Shown piece by piece: positions 35,445-43,207 of a DNA stretch of 64,000 nt (position 1 is the first letter of the stretch; each line of letters begins with the position of its first letter). Origin of the DNA: Dictyobacter arantiisoli. Lineage in GTDB: Bacteria; Chloroflexota; Ktedonobacteria; Ktedonobacterales; Ktedonobacteraceae. The notes under the pieces were generated by a model, which saw only the letters and a program-made list of their open reading frames with translations, ran no database searches and had not been told where the DNA came from. Made by a program: the position numbers and the translations under genes. The stretch lies in the NCBI RefSeq assembly GCF_008326305.1, contig NZ_BIXY01000018.1, positions 27,040 through 91,039 of the forward strand, in the 5' to 3' direction.

Positions 35445-35491
35445 TGTCTGCTTGTTGTCCGCTTGTCCTACAGACAATGGAGGGTTCGGTT

Positions 35492-35647
35492 ATGTCAGCA
35501 TTCCTTGCCGTGTTGTTCTTTCTTGTGGCTCTGTTTTTCTTGTGGCGCTCGTTCGCAATAGGTGGTGTATTCCGTGGTCTGTTGGTCGTGCTTGCATTGA
35601 TGTTTCTTTTTAGTGGGTTGGTGATATCTCATATTCTCGTTTTGTAG
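35492..35647 (+). CDS. Small membrane protein
   Basis: A 51-residue protein consisting of two hydrophobic segments (AFLAVLFFLVALFFLW and LLVVLALMFLFSGLVI). GGAGG lies 9 nt ahead of ATG. Not recognised. Confidence 0.55.
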   Translation: MSAFLAVLFFLVALFFLWRSFAIGGVFRGLLVVLALMFLFSGLVISHILVL

Positions 35648-35732
35648 CCTTCCTTCTGGCGTGTTGTTCCTGGCCTGATGCACTGTGCGTTGGGCCACAT
35701 CTTTTTACATTCATTTCGAGGAGAAAACAACT

Positions 35733-36371
35733 ATGATGAGCTTTTTCGGAACAGTCAAAAATGGCGGTGTCTTTGATGTCAAAGGTAAAGATGGTTCTTC
35801 AAAACAATTGATTTCTTTTACCTCGGTCGATGCTTTGGGCAATACCTTAAGTTGTCAGATGTGGCCTGACGATCCTCAACATGCACAATTGGCTCCGGTG
35901 ATCGCTTCGGCTCGTCGTCAACGGGTCCAGTTTGAGATTGCTGGTTACTCGGTACGAATGCGGGTGTTTAAAGATGGCCGGACTGAGCCACAAGCCAATT
36001 TTATTGTTACCAACGTCTCCTTCCCTGGCACAGAACAACCTGCGACGCAATCCGGCATGTACTTTTCAGGGACGGTCAAGGGTGGTAACGCTTTTGATAT
36101 CAAGACCAAAAACGGGCCGTCAAAGCTGATATCCCTCACGGCTATTGATGAAGTCGGCAATTCCTGGCCGTGTCAGATGTGGCCGGATGATCCACAGCAT
36201 ACACAACTGGTTTCCGTGATTGCATCGGCTCGCCGTCAACCTGTCCAGCTTGAGGTGGTGAACTATTCCCTCCGTATGCGCAAGTTCACCGATGGACGGG
36301 CTGATCAGCCACAGGTCAACTTTATTGTCAGTCGTGTGTCGTTGCCTAGTCTCAATGTCTCCGTTGCATAG
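35733..36371 (+). CDS. Tandemly duplicated domain protein, unknown function
   Basis: A 212-residue protein made of two similar units of about 100 residues (about 4-104 and 113-207). Each unit starts FFGTVKNGGVFDVK or YFSGTVKGGNAFDIK, has CQMWPDDPQH in the middle, IASARRQ and a final NFIV block. The beta-rich pattern and length suggest a small barrel, possibly OB-like, but I cannot assign a family. GAGGAG precedes two possible ATG starts (35733 and 35736). It lies midway in the element's rightward gene block. Confidence 0.65.
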   Translation: MMSFFGTVKNGGVFDVKGKDGSSKQLISFTSVDALGNTLSCQMWPDDPQHAQLAPVIASARRQRVQFEIAGYSVRMRVFKDGRTEPQANFIVTNVSFPGTEQPATQSGMYFSGTVKGGNAFDIKTKNGPSKLISLTAIDEVGNSWPCQMWPDDPQHTQLVSVIASARRQPVQLEVVNYSLRMRKFTDGRADQPQVNFIVSRVSLPSLNVSVA

Positions 36372-36442
36372 CTTTTATCGGTCGTTGCTCTGGCCTGGGG
36401 CGTCTGCTCTGGGCCGTATCATTTCACAAGATGAGGTGTTCT

Positions 36443-37423
36443 ATGTTCGATAACTTGCAAAATGCGGTGCGATTCGACCTCAAGCGCATGATTGGTATTC
36501 ACCAGGGGCGTGAACGCTCGGATGTGTTATTGGCAATTGTGTTGCCTGCGGTCCTGATGCTGGTGTCTGCATATACAAATGCCTGGGCCTTTACTGGTGG
36601 CAATCTGAGTTTTTCAGGGCCGAATATGATCAATACTATTGATGCGATCTGTCGGGGCCTGTTCGTAGAAGCGTTGGTTTTTTCCTGCTTCAAGATCGTC
36701 AAAATGTTATGCTCGTCTGGCAAGTGGTATAACTATCCGGCTGCGCTCGTTCCTGCCCTGGTCGGACTGGTTGGTGTGGTTGTCTCGTCTGGGTGTGGGC
36801 TGGCCTGGGTTGCCAAATCGGGGTCAATGGATTGGATGATCAAAACCGTAAGTGCGTACTTGCCTGGATGGATGACAGGTGTGTTTCAGGCAGGTATTGG
36901 TCTCCTCTTTCCGGTCGCGCTTGCGGTCCTGGCGATCTATGATATTAGTAGCCTGATCGAGGAACACATCTCGCGTGGTGCGCAATTGGGCGGTCTGGCG
37001 CTGCGGGTTCAAAGTGCTGAGCATCATCAAACAATGTTGTTGCAAGCGCAAAAAACGGCAAACAATGATCCCAACATCAAGAATGCGTACCAACAGATGG
37101 CACAAACAAATGCACAGCAAGCCGTAGATGCTGCGCGTCGTGGTGATTATACCTTCGGGTTATCAACAGAACCGTTGAAGCTGACTCCTCAACAACAGTC
37201 ATCGGTCACACGCATTAGCCCACCTGCGGCGTATCCATCGTTGGCTGCGCCTGCTGGTGCTCCACCTATGCCTATGGGTCAACCTCCCTTTATCAATGGT
37301 CAAGTCACGAATAACCCTCCCTTCATGGGAAACACACAACAGTTGAACGTTGGCGGTCCAGCTCCTCTGCCTGCTGCTCCCCCACAGAAAAACGGCCTAT
37401 TCAGTTGGATGACCGGGAAATAA
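36443..37423 (+). CDS. Multi-pass membrane protein with Pro-rich tail
   Basis: A 326-residue protein with about four hydrophobic segments (residues 28-50, 70-88, 98-120 and 143-165) followed by a cytoplasmic-looking helical region and a proline, alanine and glutamine-rich tail of about 100 residues ending in FSWMTGK. ATG at 36443 has GAGGTG upstream; an upstream in-frame ATG at 36431 is possible. The layout resembles TrbL/VirB6- or holin-like element proteins only in a general way. No ATPase motif. Confidence 0.6.
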   Translation: MFDNLQNAVRFDLKRMIGIHQGRERSDVLLAIVLPAVLMLVSAYTNAWAFTGGNLSFSGPNMINTIDAICRGLFVEALVFSCFKIVKMLCSSGKWYNYPAALVPALVGLVGVVVSSGCGLAWVAKSGSMDWMIKTVSAYLPGWMTGVFQAGIGLLFPVALAVLAIYDISSLIEEHISRGAQLGGLALRVQSAEHHQTMLLQAQKTANNDPNIKNAYQQMAQTNAQQAVDAARRGDYTFGLSTEPLKLTPQQQSSVTRISPPAAYPSLAAPAGAPPMPMGQPPFINGQVTNNPPFMGNTQQLNVGGPAPLPAAPPQKNGLFSWMTGK

Positions 37424-37620
37424 ACCCAAACTTCTTGCACGCCTGCACGCCCGCACACCTTGCAAAAGGATAAAGGCGTGCATCGCTTTGCAAAGAAGCA
37501 TTCTCTTTTTCATCTTTTCAAATAGCACAAATGTTCGATCAAAAACAACCAAGCAAAAACACCTGCGGTTGATCCTGGCTTCCTGAGGCATAAAACGTCC
37601 ACTTACTCTCAATGTTCCCC
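37424..37620. other. Spacer with a hairpin
   Basis: An 8-bp inverted repeat GCACGCCT/AGGCGTGC (near 37437 and 37473) follows the membrane protein gene and may end its transcript. No ORF. Confidence 0.4.
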
Positions 37621-37767
37621 GTAACGGTGCGAAGCAAGCGTACTACCTTGATACCTGATTTAAGCTCGGAGTGGCGACGGTGCTAAGGATGCAACCTGCG
37701 TATATCACCTTGGCACCGTCGGCATGTAGTGCGTAAATCAGAGTGTCAAGGTGGAGACGCTAGTTAC
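37621..37767 (+). ncRNA. Long nested hairpin: structured RNA or replication/transfer origin candidate
   Basis: Six helices stack in register across 147 nt: GTAAC/GTTAC, AGCGT/ACGCT, CCTTGA/TCAAGG, CTGATTTA/TAAATCAG, ACGGTGC/GCACCGT and AAGG/CCTT (37685-37688 with 37708-37711), 35 pairs in all, around a 19-nt loop. The largest internal loop is symmetric at 14 + 14 nt (37663-37676, 37720-37733). Such regular nesting is unlikely by chance. It may act as RNA, or as DNA (single-strand origin or oriT) for the Rep_trans protein encoded at 40347. Confidence 0.6.
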
Positions 37768-37827
37768 AACAAATCTCGGCTTTGGGTGGGGGGCCTCTCT
37801 CCCTTAAAAAGACACATGAGGTACTGC

Positions 37828-38067
37828 ATGATCCAACGACAAACCGTGTTCCAGCAAGCACTTCAAATGAAAGATCCCTTTGCACACTACATCGTAAACT
37901 TTGCTCCTTATCTAACAGACACAGTGAATGAAGATCTAAGCTTAATTGATGAGGTATTAAATAATCCCTTATCAACGACTATTGCTCGTGTGCTGCTTGC
38001 TGTGGCTGCTGCTTCTCGGCTACAAGGTATCGCACACACTATTCAGCTAGAACAGACAGCTAATTGA
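37828..38067 (+). CDS. Hypothetical small helical protein
   Basis: A 79-residue soluble protein, mostly helical (QTVFQQALQMKDPFAHYIVN and so on), no motif. GAGGT precedes ATG at 37828; the longer frame reaches into the structured region and is not used. It lies 60 nt after the long nested hairpin, so the hairpin could be its 5' leader. Confidence 0.5.
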   Translation: MIQRQTVFQQALQMKDPFAHYIVNFAPYLTDTVNEDLSLIDEVLNNPLSTTIARVLLAVAAASRLQGIAHTIQLEQTAN

Positions 38068-38152
38068 TATCAATCCATCTGTCTATGTTTTATGAACCGT
38101 GTGTGTGATATCAATTATTCCCGTCACAACAATGTGGGATAAGGAGAGAACT

Positions 38153-38377
38153 ATGGATGATATTCGTCAACAGATGATTGAGTTTTTGATCACTTCCCTT
38201 ATAGCTTCAGGTATATGGCCTGCCTCTTTAAGTGGTGGGCAAGCCTGGGCGGAATTTGAACGCATTGCTCGTAGCATGTCCACTGATACCGATATTGCGA
38301 AATACTACTGGTATGCCACTCAAGCAGAATATAGTGCCTTTGTCCATGCGTACAATACACGCTTTTCTGGTCGTTAA
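38153..38377 (+). CDS. Hypothetical small protein
   Basis: A 74-residue soluble protein with mixed helical segments (DDIRQQMIEFLITSLIASGI; AEFERIARSM). AAGGAGAG lies at good spacing upstream. Next gene begins 13 nt later. Not recognised. Confidence 0.55.
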   Translation: MDDIRQQMIEFLITSLIASGIWPASLSGGQAWAEFERIARSMSTDTDIAKYYWYATQAEYSAFVHAYNTRFSGR

Positions 38378-38390
38378 GGGAGATGATCAT

Positions 38391-38690
38391 ATGACGCAAC
38401 GTTTTTGTTGTTCTGGTTGTCCTGGCGGGTGGTGTGATGGTTGTGTGCCTGATGAGCAAGTTGTGAGTTCACATGTCATGTCTAATCAATCTTGTCCATA
38501 TTGCGCACCTGCTGGTCGTCCGGTATGCGCTGTGGGTATTCAACTTTATAATGCTGCTCGTGAGGTTGGTATCCCTCTCTACGAGGGTTATAGTAGTTCA
38601 AAGCAAGAGCAAGATGCATTATTGGCTTCTTGGTATCAACGTTCTGATGCGTACTACGAACATATTGGCAAGTTGAATAGAGGCCAATAG
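38391..38690 (+). CDS. Cys-rich small protein (two zinc-knuckle-like pairs)
   Basis: A 99-residue protein beginning CCSGCPGGWCDGC, with a second cluster CPYCAPAGRPVC, followed by a helical C-terminus. The spacing is typical of zinc binding. GGGAG lies upstream of ATG at 38391. Next gene starts 9 nt later. Confidence 0.6.
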   Translation: MTQRFCCSGCPGGWCDGCVPDEQVVSSHVMSNQSCPYCAPAGRPVCAVGIQLYNAAREVGIPLYEGYSSSKQEQDALLASWYQRSDAYYEHIGKLNRGQ

Positions 38691-38699
38691 GAGTGATAT

Positions 38700-38942
38700 A
38701 TGCCAGTGTCATACATTGTGATCGCCTATGATATGCGATTAGCTGATGGATGCCTTGGGATAGTGGCATCTGCAACAACAATGGAACAAGCAAATATGAT
38801 CGTCAAGGCATTTGCGTTTGTTGCGTTGTCTTATCAGCAATCATGGTTGGGGTACTTTGTCCGTGATGCCTCCTCCGCATCGCTCTATGGGCCTGAGTGC
38901 GCCGTCAATTTGTTGAAGCAGTGGCAATTGAGCGTGTATTAA
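38700..38942 (+). CDS. Hypothetical protein
   Basis: An 80-residue soluble protein without recognised motif. AGGAG lies 6 nt ahead of the ATG. It is the last gene of a tight four-gene run starting at 37828. Confidence 0.55.
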   Translation: MPVSYIVIAYDMRLADGCLGIVASATTMEQANMIVKAFAFVALSYQQSWLGYFVRDASSASLYGPECAVNLLKQWQLSVY

Positions 38943-39144
38943 TCAGTGTTTTGGACAGGCGCACACAAGTAACACGCGCCTGTCTATTTACATCCGCTGT
39001 GAGTTTTGCTGTTGTTGTAGATGAATGGTTTCTTTTTCTCCTCGATGTTCTCTGTATTTCTTCTGCTCAATGCTTGAGCTTTTCTGAAGGGTATTGTTGT
39101 CTTGTTTGTTCTTGGGGTGTCTCTCAAGAGAAGGGGATGTTGCT

Positions 39145-39258
39145 ATGTATTCAAATAATCGGTTCTACTTCTGGATCTTGTTGCTTTTATGGTCTGTTTG
39201 CTTTCTTGCTTTTCTCTTTCATTATGTATTACTTCCTCTCCTTGGTTATGTCGTGTAG
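39145..39258 (+). CDS. Very small membrane protein (37 aa)
   Basis: A 37-residue ORF with an AAGGGG ribosome binding site; residues 9-34 are almost wholly hydrophobic (FWILLLLWSVCFLAFLFHYV), so it would be a single-pass membrane peptide. It overlaps by 30 nt the end of the convergent membrane gene. Moderate support only. Confidence 0.4.
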   Translation: MYSNNRFYFWILLLLWSVCFLAFLFHYVLLPLLGYVV

Positions 39259-39597
39259 GAATGAAGCAAGCAGGTTTCTCTTTGTAAGTATCTCGGTAAT
39301 TCGAGCAATGAGTAAGAGAAGTGCAAGTATTCCTACAGTGACGGGGAGAAAGATATACAGGTTTGAAGAGGGAAAAGGGTGTTGTAGCGTGTTAATGCTA
39401 TCGAAAACGCACCATGCAAGCAAGAGGATGCTACAGGGAAGAATGAGCAAGGCGATAATCTTTTCTCGTCTCTTTCTCTCTTGTACTTCTTCTGCTGCTT
39501 GCGGCATGGATGTTGTGATATATCCTCCAATAATAGCAGTGATAGCAATAAAGAGGAGTGCTACCTCAATACTGATAAAAATAGGATTCGGTATCAT
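39229..39597 (-). CDS. Three-helix membrane protein
   Basis: A 122-residue leftward gene with hydrophobic segments near residues 8-28, 48-68 and 80-105. ATG at 39597 has GAGGAAC upstream. The opposite frame on the plus strand is open but has the composition of a shadow. No family recognised. Confidence 0.5.
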   Translation of the reverse strand: MIPNPIFISIEVALLFIAITAIIGGYITTSMPQAAEEVQERKRREKIIALLILPCSILLLAWCVFDSINTLQHPFPSSNLYIFLPVTVGILALLLLIARITEILTKRNLLASFLHDITKERK

Positions 39598-39701
39598 AGG
39601 CGGTGTTCCTCTTTTCTTGTTATTTTTCCTTCTTTCCACTAAGAAAAGTATACCACAAGCATTTGCTGCTTGTGAAGGAATAAATGTTCGTAATAGAAAC
39701 C

Positions 39702-39730
39702 AAAGTCCCCGTTTAAACGCCTACTTTTGA
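39702..39730 (+). repeat. Leader repeat, copy 2
   Basis: AAAGTCCCCGTTTAAACGC followed by CTACTTTTGA, directly ahead of the SprT-like gene; see copy 1 at 33837. Confidence 0.65.
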
Positions 39731-39739
39731 GGTGCTTTC

Positions 39740-40342
39740 ATGGATGAAAATCTTCAACAATTCCGTGAGGCTTGGCTGTATCATGCAACGCTTTTTCTTT
39801 TTGAGCATATGCAACGCTCTGGCCTGACTCCGGTTCCTGTTCGTGTCTCCTGTGGTTGGCCTATGACTGGCGGTGGTGGACAGAAGAATGTCACCATAGG
39901 AGAGTGTTTCCCGCCTACCATGTGCGCTGATGGGGTCGCACAGATTTTCATTTCTCCTCGTATCTCTGACTCAATTCATGTGCTCGGTACACTGCTCCAT
40001 GAATTAATCCATGCTCACTTTCAAGGCCGCTTTGGACATCGCAAGGAGTTTTCACAAGCAGCAAAGAAAGTGGGCCTGGATGGTCCTCCGACTGCTACCG
40101 TTGTTGGTCCTCAATTGCTGCCAGTCCTTCAACAGTACATATCTGGTGTTGGTTCTTATCCACATGCGGCAATTGTCCCACGAACAAAAGAAAAGGCTCC
40201 TGGTTCCCGCCTGCGCTTGTATGAGTGCTCGTGTGATCCTCCTATCAAAGTTCGGGTCGCAAGTAAGGAGTTTGACGCAACATGTAACCGTTGTGAAGAA
40301 TTGTTTGTGCTGATTGAAAAATCTGAAGAGAAGGATGAGTAG
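39740..40342 (+). CDS. SprT-like zinc metalloprotein
   Basis: A 200-residue protein. The HELIH motif at residues 87-91 with a following H in FQGRFGH is the SprT-type metal site, and the C-terminal third carries CSCDPPIK and CNRC, a zinc ribbon. In eukaryotes SPRTN-type relatives cleave DNA-protein crosslinks, while bacterial SprT roles are little known. GAGGTG lies upstream, directly after leader repeat copy 2. It precedes the replication gene and may help resolve covalent Rep-DNA complexes; that is inference. Confidence 0.8.
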   Translation: MDENLQQFREAWLYHATLFLFEHMQRSGLTPVPVRVSCGWPMTGGGGQKNVTIGECFPPTMCADGVAQIFISPRISDSIHVLGTLLHELIHAHFQGRFGHRKEFSQAAKKVGLDGPPTATVVGPQLLPVLQQYISGVGSYPHAAIVPRTKEKAPGSRLRLYECSCDPPIKVRVASKEFDATCNRCEELFVLIEKSEEKDE

Positions 40343-40346
40343 GTCT

Positions 40347-41657
40347 ATGTGTAGATATTCCTTTGATCCAAGCGGTTCTGTACAAGAGGGTGGTTTATCT
40401 CCATCCTCTTTTTCTTTTGTGTCCACGTATGACGCTCTGATTGAGAATATCAAGCTGGTTGGCTTTGGTGTTGATACGCTGATCCTCAATGTTCGCTATG
40501 CTGATGAATCTCTTGAGCCTATTCAGCGAGAACTTGATGAAACACTGATGCAAGAATTGGACTACTTGCAGGGTGAAGCAAAGGTAGCAGAAACGGCGGT
40601 GGCTTCTCCCTGGTCGTTCTTGCGTGCCCTTCTTTTTATTGAACCACATGGAGCTGGTCGTCAATGGCGCTGGCTGCTCACCTGTCAATGGTTGTCTCTC
40701 GTCGTCTCACGTGGCACATTTAATGATGTGATAGCACAGGTCCGGTTCTCTTCTGAGTACCTGTGGTCACAACCTGATCCTGGTGATTCGCTGGCAAAGA
40801 TGCATGAGCTTCTTATGTCGATCTTTGGTCAACATATCCATTTACAAGTCTCTTCTGTGGATCTCTGCGCTGATGTGATGGGTTATGATTTCTCGTTGGC
40901 AAACTATCAACAAGATTTCGTATCACGGGGCCGGAAACAATCAGTGATCTATGGGCCTGATGGAGTCAATCTTGATAGTCGTACGTTGTCCTATCTCCGC
41001 TTTAGCTCCAGTGCCTCGCCGATATCATGTCGCATTTACAACAAGACACAAGAAATTACACAGAAGTCTGATAAGACATGGATGTATGACGTTTGGAATA
41101 GAGGTACGTCCGGTCCCTATGGTGGAAAATGGGATGGTACAACTCCGGTCTGGCGCAATGAGTTTCATCTGACTCGCGCATTTTTACATAACCTCAAAAA
41201 TCCTATCGAGGGTGCCTATGATCTCCTGGGTCAATTTCAATCATTGTGGGCATATGCGGCTGGTCGCGTCGAGGGTGATACTGACGGCCTTCCTGATGGT
41301 TGGCTGCGTTACACACTACCTACTGAGGATAGTAACCGTTCTCGCTGGCCTGTACATCCTGCCTGGGTCGTTATTCAATCGGCTTTTAGTGAACCTGTAG
41401 AACCTGACCTGGGGCCTGTGGTCCGTCGGCGTATCCGAGAGAAAAACCTGGAACGTGGTATAGCGGCTATGGTTGGTTATGCCTCAACGTTGGCGGCGTG
41501 GAAAGGTGGTGAATGTGCCGCTCCTGATGCTGATCTCTCCCTGATTTTGCAGTACCTCTATGAACATGGTACGAATTACCTGGAAGAAATAGGCCGTGAT
41601 TTTCTAGCAGAAGTCCAACGTAAACAGTTGCTCTACAATTCTGAAGATATTCAGTAG
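40347..41657 (+). CDS. Rep_trans family replication initiator / relaxase-like protein
   Basis: A 436-residue protein with the pattern of the Rep_trans family (RepC of pT181, NicK of ICEBs1): VSSVDLCADVMG, then SCRIYNKTQEI, then VWRNEFHLTRAFL, in the right order. The family nicks one DNA strand at an origin for rolling-circle replication or transfer through an active Tyr, likely the Tyr of RIYNKTQ. Start is uncertain: ATG at 40335 is very close to the AAGG site, ATG at 40347 is better spaced. It overlaps or abuts the SprT-like gene. Confidence 0.8.
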   Translation: MCRYSFDPSGSVQEGGLSPSSFSFVSTYDALIENIKLVGFGVDTLILNVRYADESLEPIQRELDETLMQELDYLQGEAKVAETAVASPWSFLRALLFIEPHGAGRQWRWLLTCQWLSLVVSRGTFNDVIAQVRFSSEYLWSQPDPGDSLAKMHELLMSIFGQHIHLQVSSVDLCADVMGYDFSLANYQQDFVSRGRKQSVIYGPDGVNLDSRTLSYLRFSSSASPISCRIYNKTQEITQKSDKTWMYDVWNRGTSGPYGGKWDGTTPVWRNEFHLTRAFLHNLKNPIEGAYDLLGQFQSLWAYAAGRVEGDTDGLPDGWLRYTLPTEDSNRSRWPVHPAWVVIQSAFSEPVEPDLGPVVRRRIREKNLERGIAAMVGYASTLAAWKGGECAAPDADLSLILQYLYEHGTNYLEEIGRDFLAEVQRKQLLYNSEDIQ

Positions 41658-41667
41658 GGGGTGTTTT

Positions 41668-41874
41668 ATGGCAAAAAAACAAGAGAAAAAACCAATCCTT
41701 TTGCTAGAAGATCTATTAGATATAGACAGCTTGATGGGGGTTTTGAAAGTTCGTAGCAGGCAAACAGTGTACAAACTCATGAAGACTTCTGATCTACCTG
41801 CTGTTTATATCGGTGGTCATTTAAGGTTTGTTCCGTCTGAGGTTGCTGAATGGGTATGTGAACAACGCGCATAG
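41668..41874 (+). CDS. Excisionase-like helix-turn-helix protein
   Basis: A 68-residue DNA-binding protein of the MerR/excisionase type: MGVLKVRSRQTVYKLMKTSD then LPAVYIGGHLRFVPSEVAEW. Placed 13 nt upstream of the integrase gene, it probably directs excision and may repress int. GGGGGTG precedes the ATG. Confidence 0.85.
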   Translation: MAKKQEKKPILLLEDLLDIDSLMGVLKVRSRQTVYKLMKTSDLPAVYIGGHLRFVPSEVAEWVCEQRA

Positions 41875-41887
41875 AAAGGGGTGATTT

Positions 41888-43114
41888 ATGGCTCGTCCAA
41901 GAAAAGAAGGATATGAGCAACCTGGGCGTCGAGGTCGAGGCAAGGGGTCGATTGTATGGCGTGATAGTAGACAGAAGTTCCAAGTAAGTCGTTCCATTGA
42001 TGGCAAAAGAAAATATGTCTATGTTGATACAAAAAAAGAAGCAGAAAGTATTTTAAAAAAATGGGATAGGGAGGTAGAACAGGGACTTAAATTTGATCGA
42101 CGTGCATTTACTGTGGCTGAGTATATTGATTATTGGCTTGAGGTTAAACGCCCAACAATAGAACCTACAACCTACCTTATGTACAAAAATAAGACAAAAC
42201 CTTTTTGTAGTGAGTTAGGTAAGATCAAGCTGGAAGATTTGACAACAGACAAACTACAAAAAGCGGTCAACGCATTGAATAAAACTGGTAAATATGCTCC
42301 GTCAACGCTTCGTACCATGCTAGGTGCATTTACTGTTGCTTTACAAGATGCTGTTTCCTGGGAGTTACTTGTGCGCAATCCTGTAGCTTTAGTTAAGTTA
42401 CCAGTAGGATATAGAGAAAAAGAAAAAGTTGAAATTATTCCTCCTGATCAAGTTGCATTGCTCCTGAATATTGCCTATGAATGGGGGCAACGGAAAGTAT
42501 GGGCCTTGCAATCTTGGGCCTTGATTTCCCTTGCTGTAGGTTCTGGAATGCGTCATGGTGAATTAGCTGGTTTGTTGTGGTCGGATGTTGATTTTGTCAA
42601 AAAAGAGATTACCGTCAGTCGTCAGGCTAGTTATTATACCTTAGATGGTGAAACAAAGTTCCATGAGGGTAAGCCTAAAACACGTAGCTCTATTCGTAAA
42701 ATTTCACTTCCTGATTTTGCAATAGCTGCGTTAGTTATCCATAGAAAAGCGCAATTAGAAAGGCGATTAAAATCTGGTTTAAAGTGGAGTGATCAAGATC
42801 TGGTGTTTACCAACTCACGGGGAACTAATCTTACTCCTGCTGGCATTTTACGGCCTTATAGAAAATTGCTAGAGAAGGCTGGCATCCCTGTTACAACAAG
42901 ACTTCATGTGCTCCGTCATACTGCGGCGTCAATTATGTTGAAATTAAAGATACCTGTAACTACAGTGAGTAGTATTCTCGGTCATTCTAATCCTGCGATT
43001 ACCTGGGCGGTTTACGCACATACAGTCCCTGGTGATCAAGAGGAGTCAATGATAACGTATAATGAATTCTTAGCACGTTATGGTGTCGGAAATGATGTCA
43101 ACCGTTCTGTTTGA
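41888..43114 (+). CDS. int: Tyrosine recombinase integrase
   Basis: A 408-residue site-specific recombinase with a basic N-terminal arm-binding region, SAM-like core-binding domain (about 75-165) and catalytic domain (about 185-380). Catalytic residues are Arg222 (GSGMRHGELAGLL), His340 and Arg343 (LHVLRH), His366 (LGHSNP) and Tyr376 (WAVYAHTV). The gene ends 36 nt before the right attachment core, whose arms AGGTTAGTGT and ACACTAACCT form an inverted repeat around GTTTTCTGT, the expected core layout. Confidence 0.95.
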   Translation: MARPRKEGYEQPGRRGRGKGSIVWRDSRQKFQVSRSIDGKRKYVYVDTKKEAESILKKWDREVEQGLKFDRRAFTVAEYIDYWLEVKRPTIEPTTYLMYKNKTKPFCSELGKIKLEDLTTDKLQKAVNALNKTGKYAPSTLRTMLGAFTVALQDAVSWELLVRNPVALVKLPVGYREKEKVEIIPPDQVALLLNIAYEWGQRKVWALQSWALISLAVGSGMRHGELAGLLWSDVDFVKKEITVSRQASYYTLDGETKFHEGKPKTRSSIRKISLPDFAIAALVIHRKAQLERRLKSGLKWSDQDLVFTNSRGTNLTPAGILRPYRKLLEKAGIPVTTRLHVLRHTAASIMLKLKIPVTTVSSILGHSNPAITWAVYAHTVPGDQEESMITYNEFLARYGVGNDVNRSV

Positions 43115-43149
43115 AGATAAAATGAGCTTGATTTATCGTGTAGGTTAGT

Positions 43150-43166
43150 GTGTTTTCTGTACACTA
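43150..43166. repeat. Right attachment site core (attR)
   Basis: GTGTTTTCTGTACACTA, identical to the left copy. It lies inside inverted arms AGGTTAGTGT and ACACTAACCT (43142-43170). Confidence 0.8.
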
Positions 43167-43178
43167 ACCTTTGCACGG

Positions 43179-43207
43179 AGTATACCAGACAAATTTCTGA
43201 AAAACAA
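43179..43207 (-). promoter_or_regulatory. Displaced native nadB promoter
   Basis: Minus strand TTGTTT (43207-43202), 17 bp, TATACT (43184-43179), just right of attR and pointing into the element. Before integration it would have read through the core into nadB. Confidence 0.55.

Larger units (their letters stand above)
29249..43166 (+). mobile_element. Integrative (probably mobilisable) element of 13.9 kb
   Basis: Bounded by 17-bp direct repeats, with the tyrosine integrase gene ending 36 nt before the right repeat and an excisionase-like gene just ahead of it. Contents: Rep_trans initiator/relaxase, SSB, lytic transglycosylase, SprT-like protein, DUF488 protein, HTH regulator, DMT-type transporter and many small unknowns. 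Its genes are richer in A and T and use more T-ending codons than the flanks. No VirD4/FtsK-type ATPase, VirB4 or phage structural gene was found, so it is closer to an IME or satellite than to a full ICE. Confidence 0.8.

Noticed and set aside
38897..39730. 277-codon plus-strand frame
   Set aside because: It is the complement of the leftward membrane protein gene at 39229-39597, has no start signal and unlikely composition; only the 37-codon ORF inside the region in another frame is kept.
29249..43166. Prophage
   Set aside because: No terminase, portal, capsid or tail gene is present; the lytic transglycosylase and SSB fit an integrative element as well.
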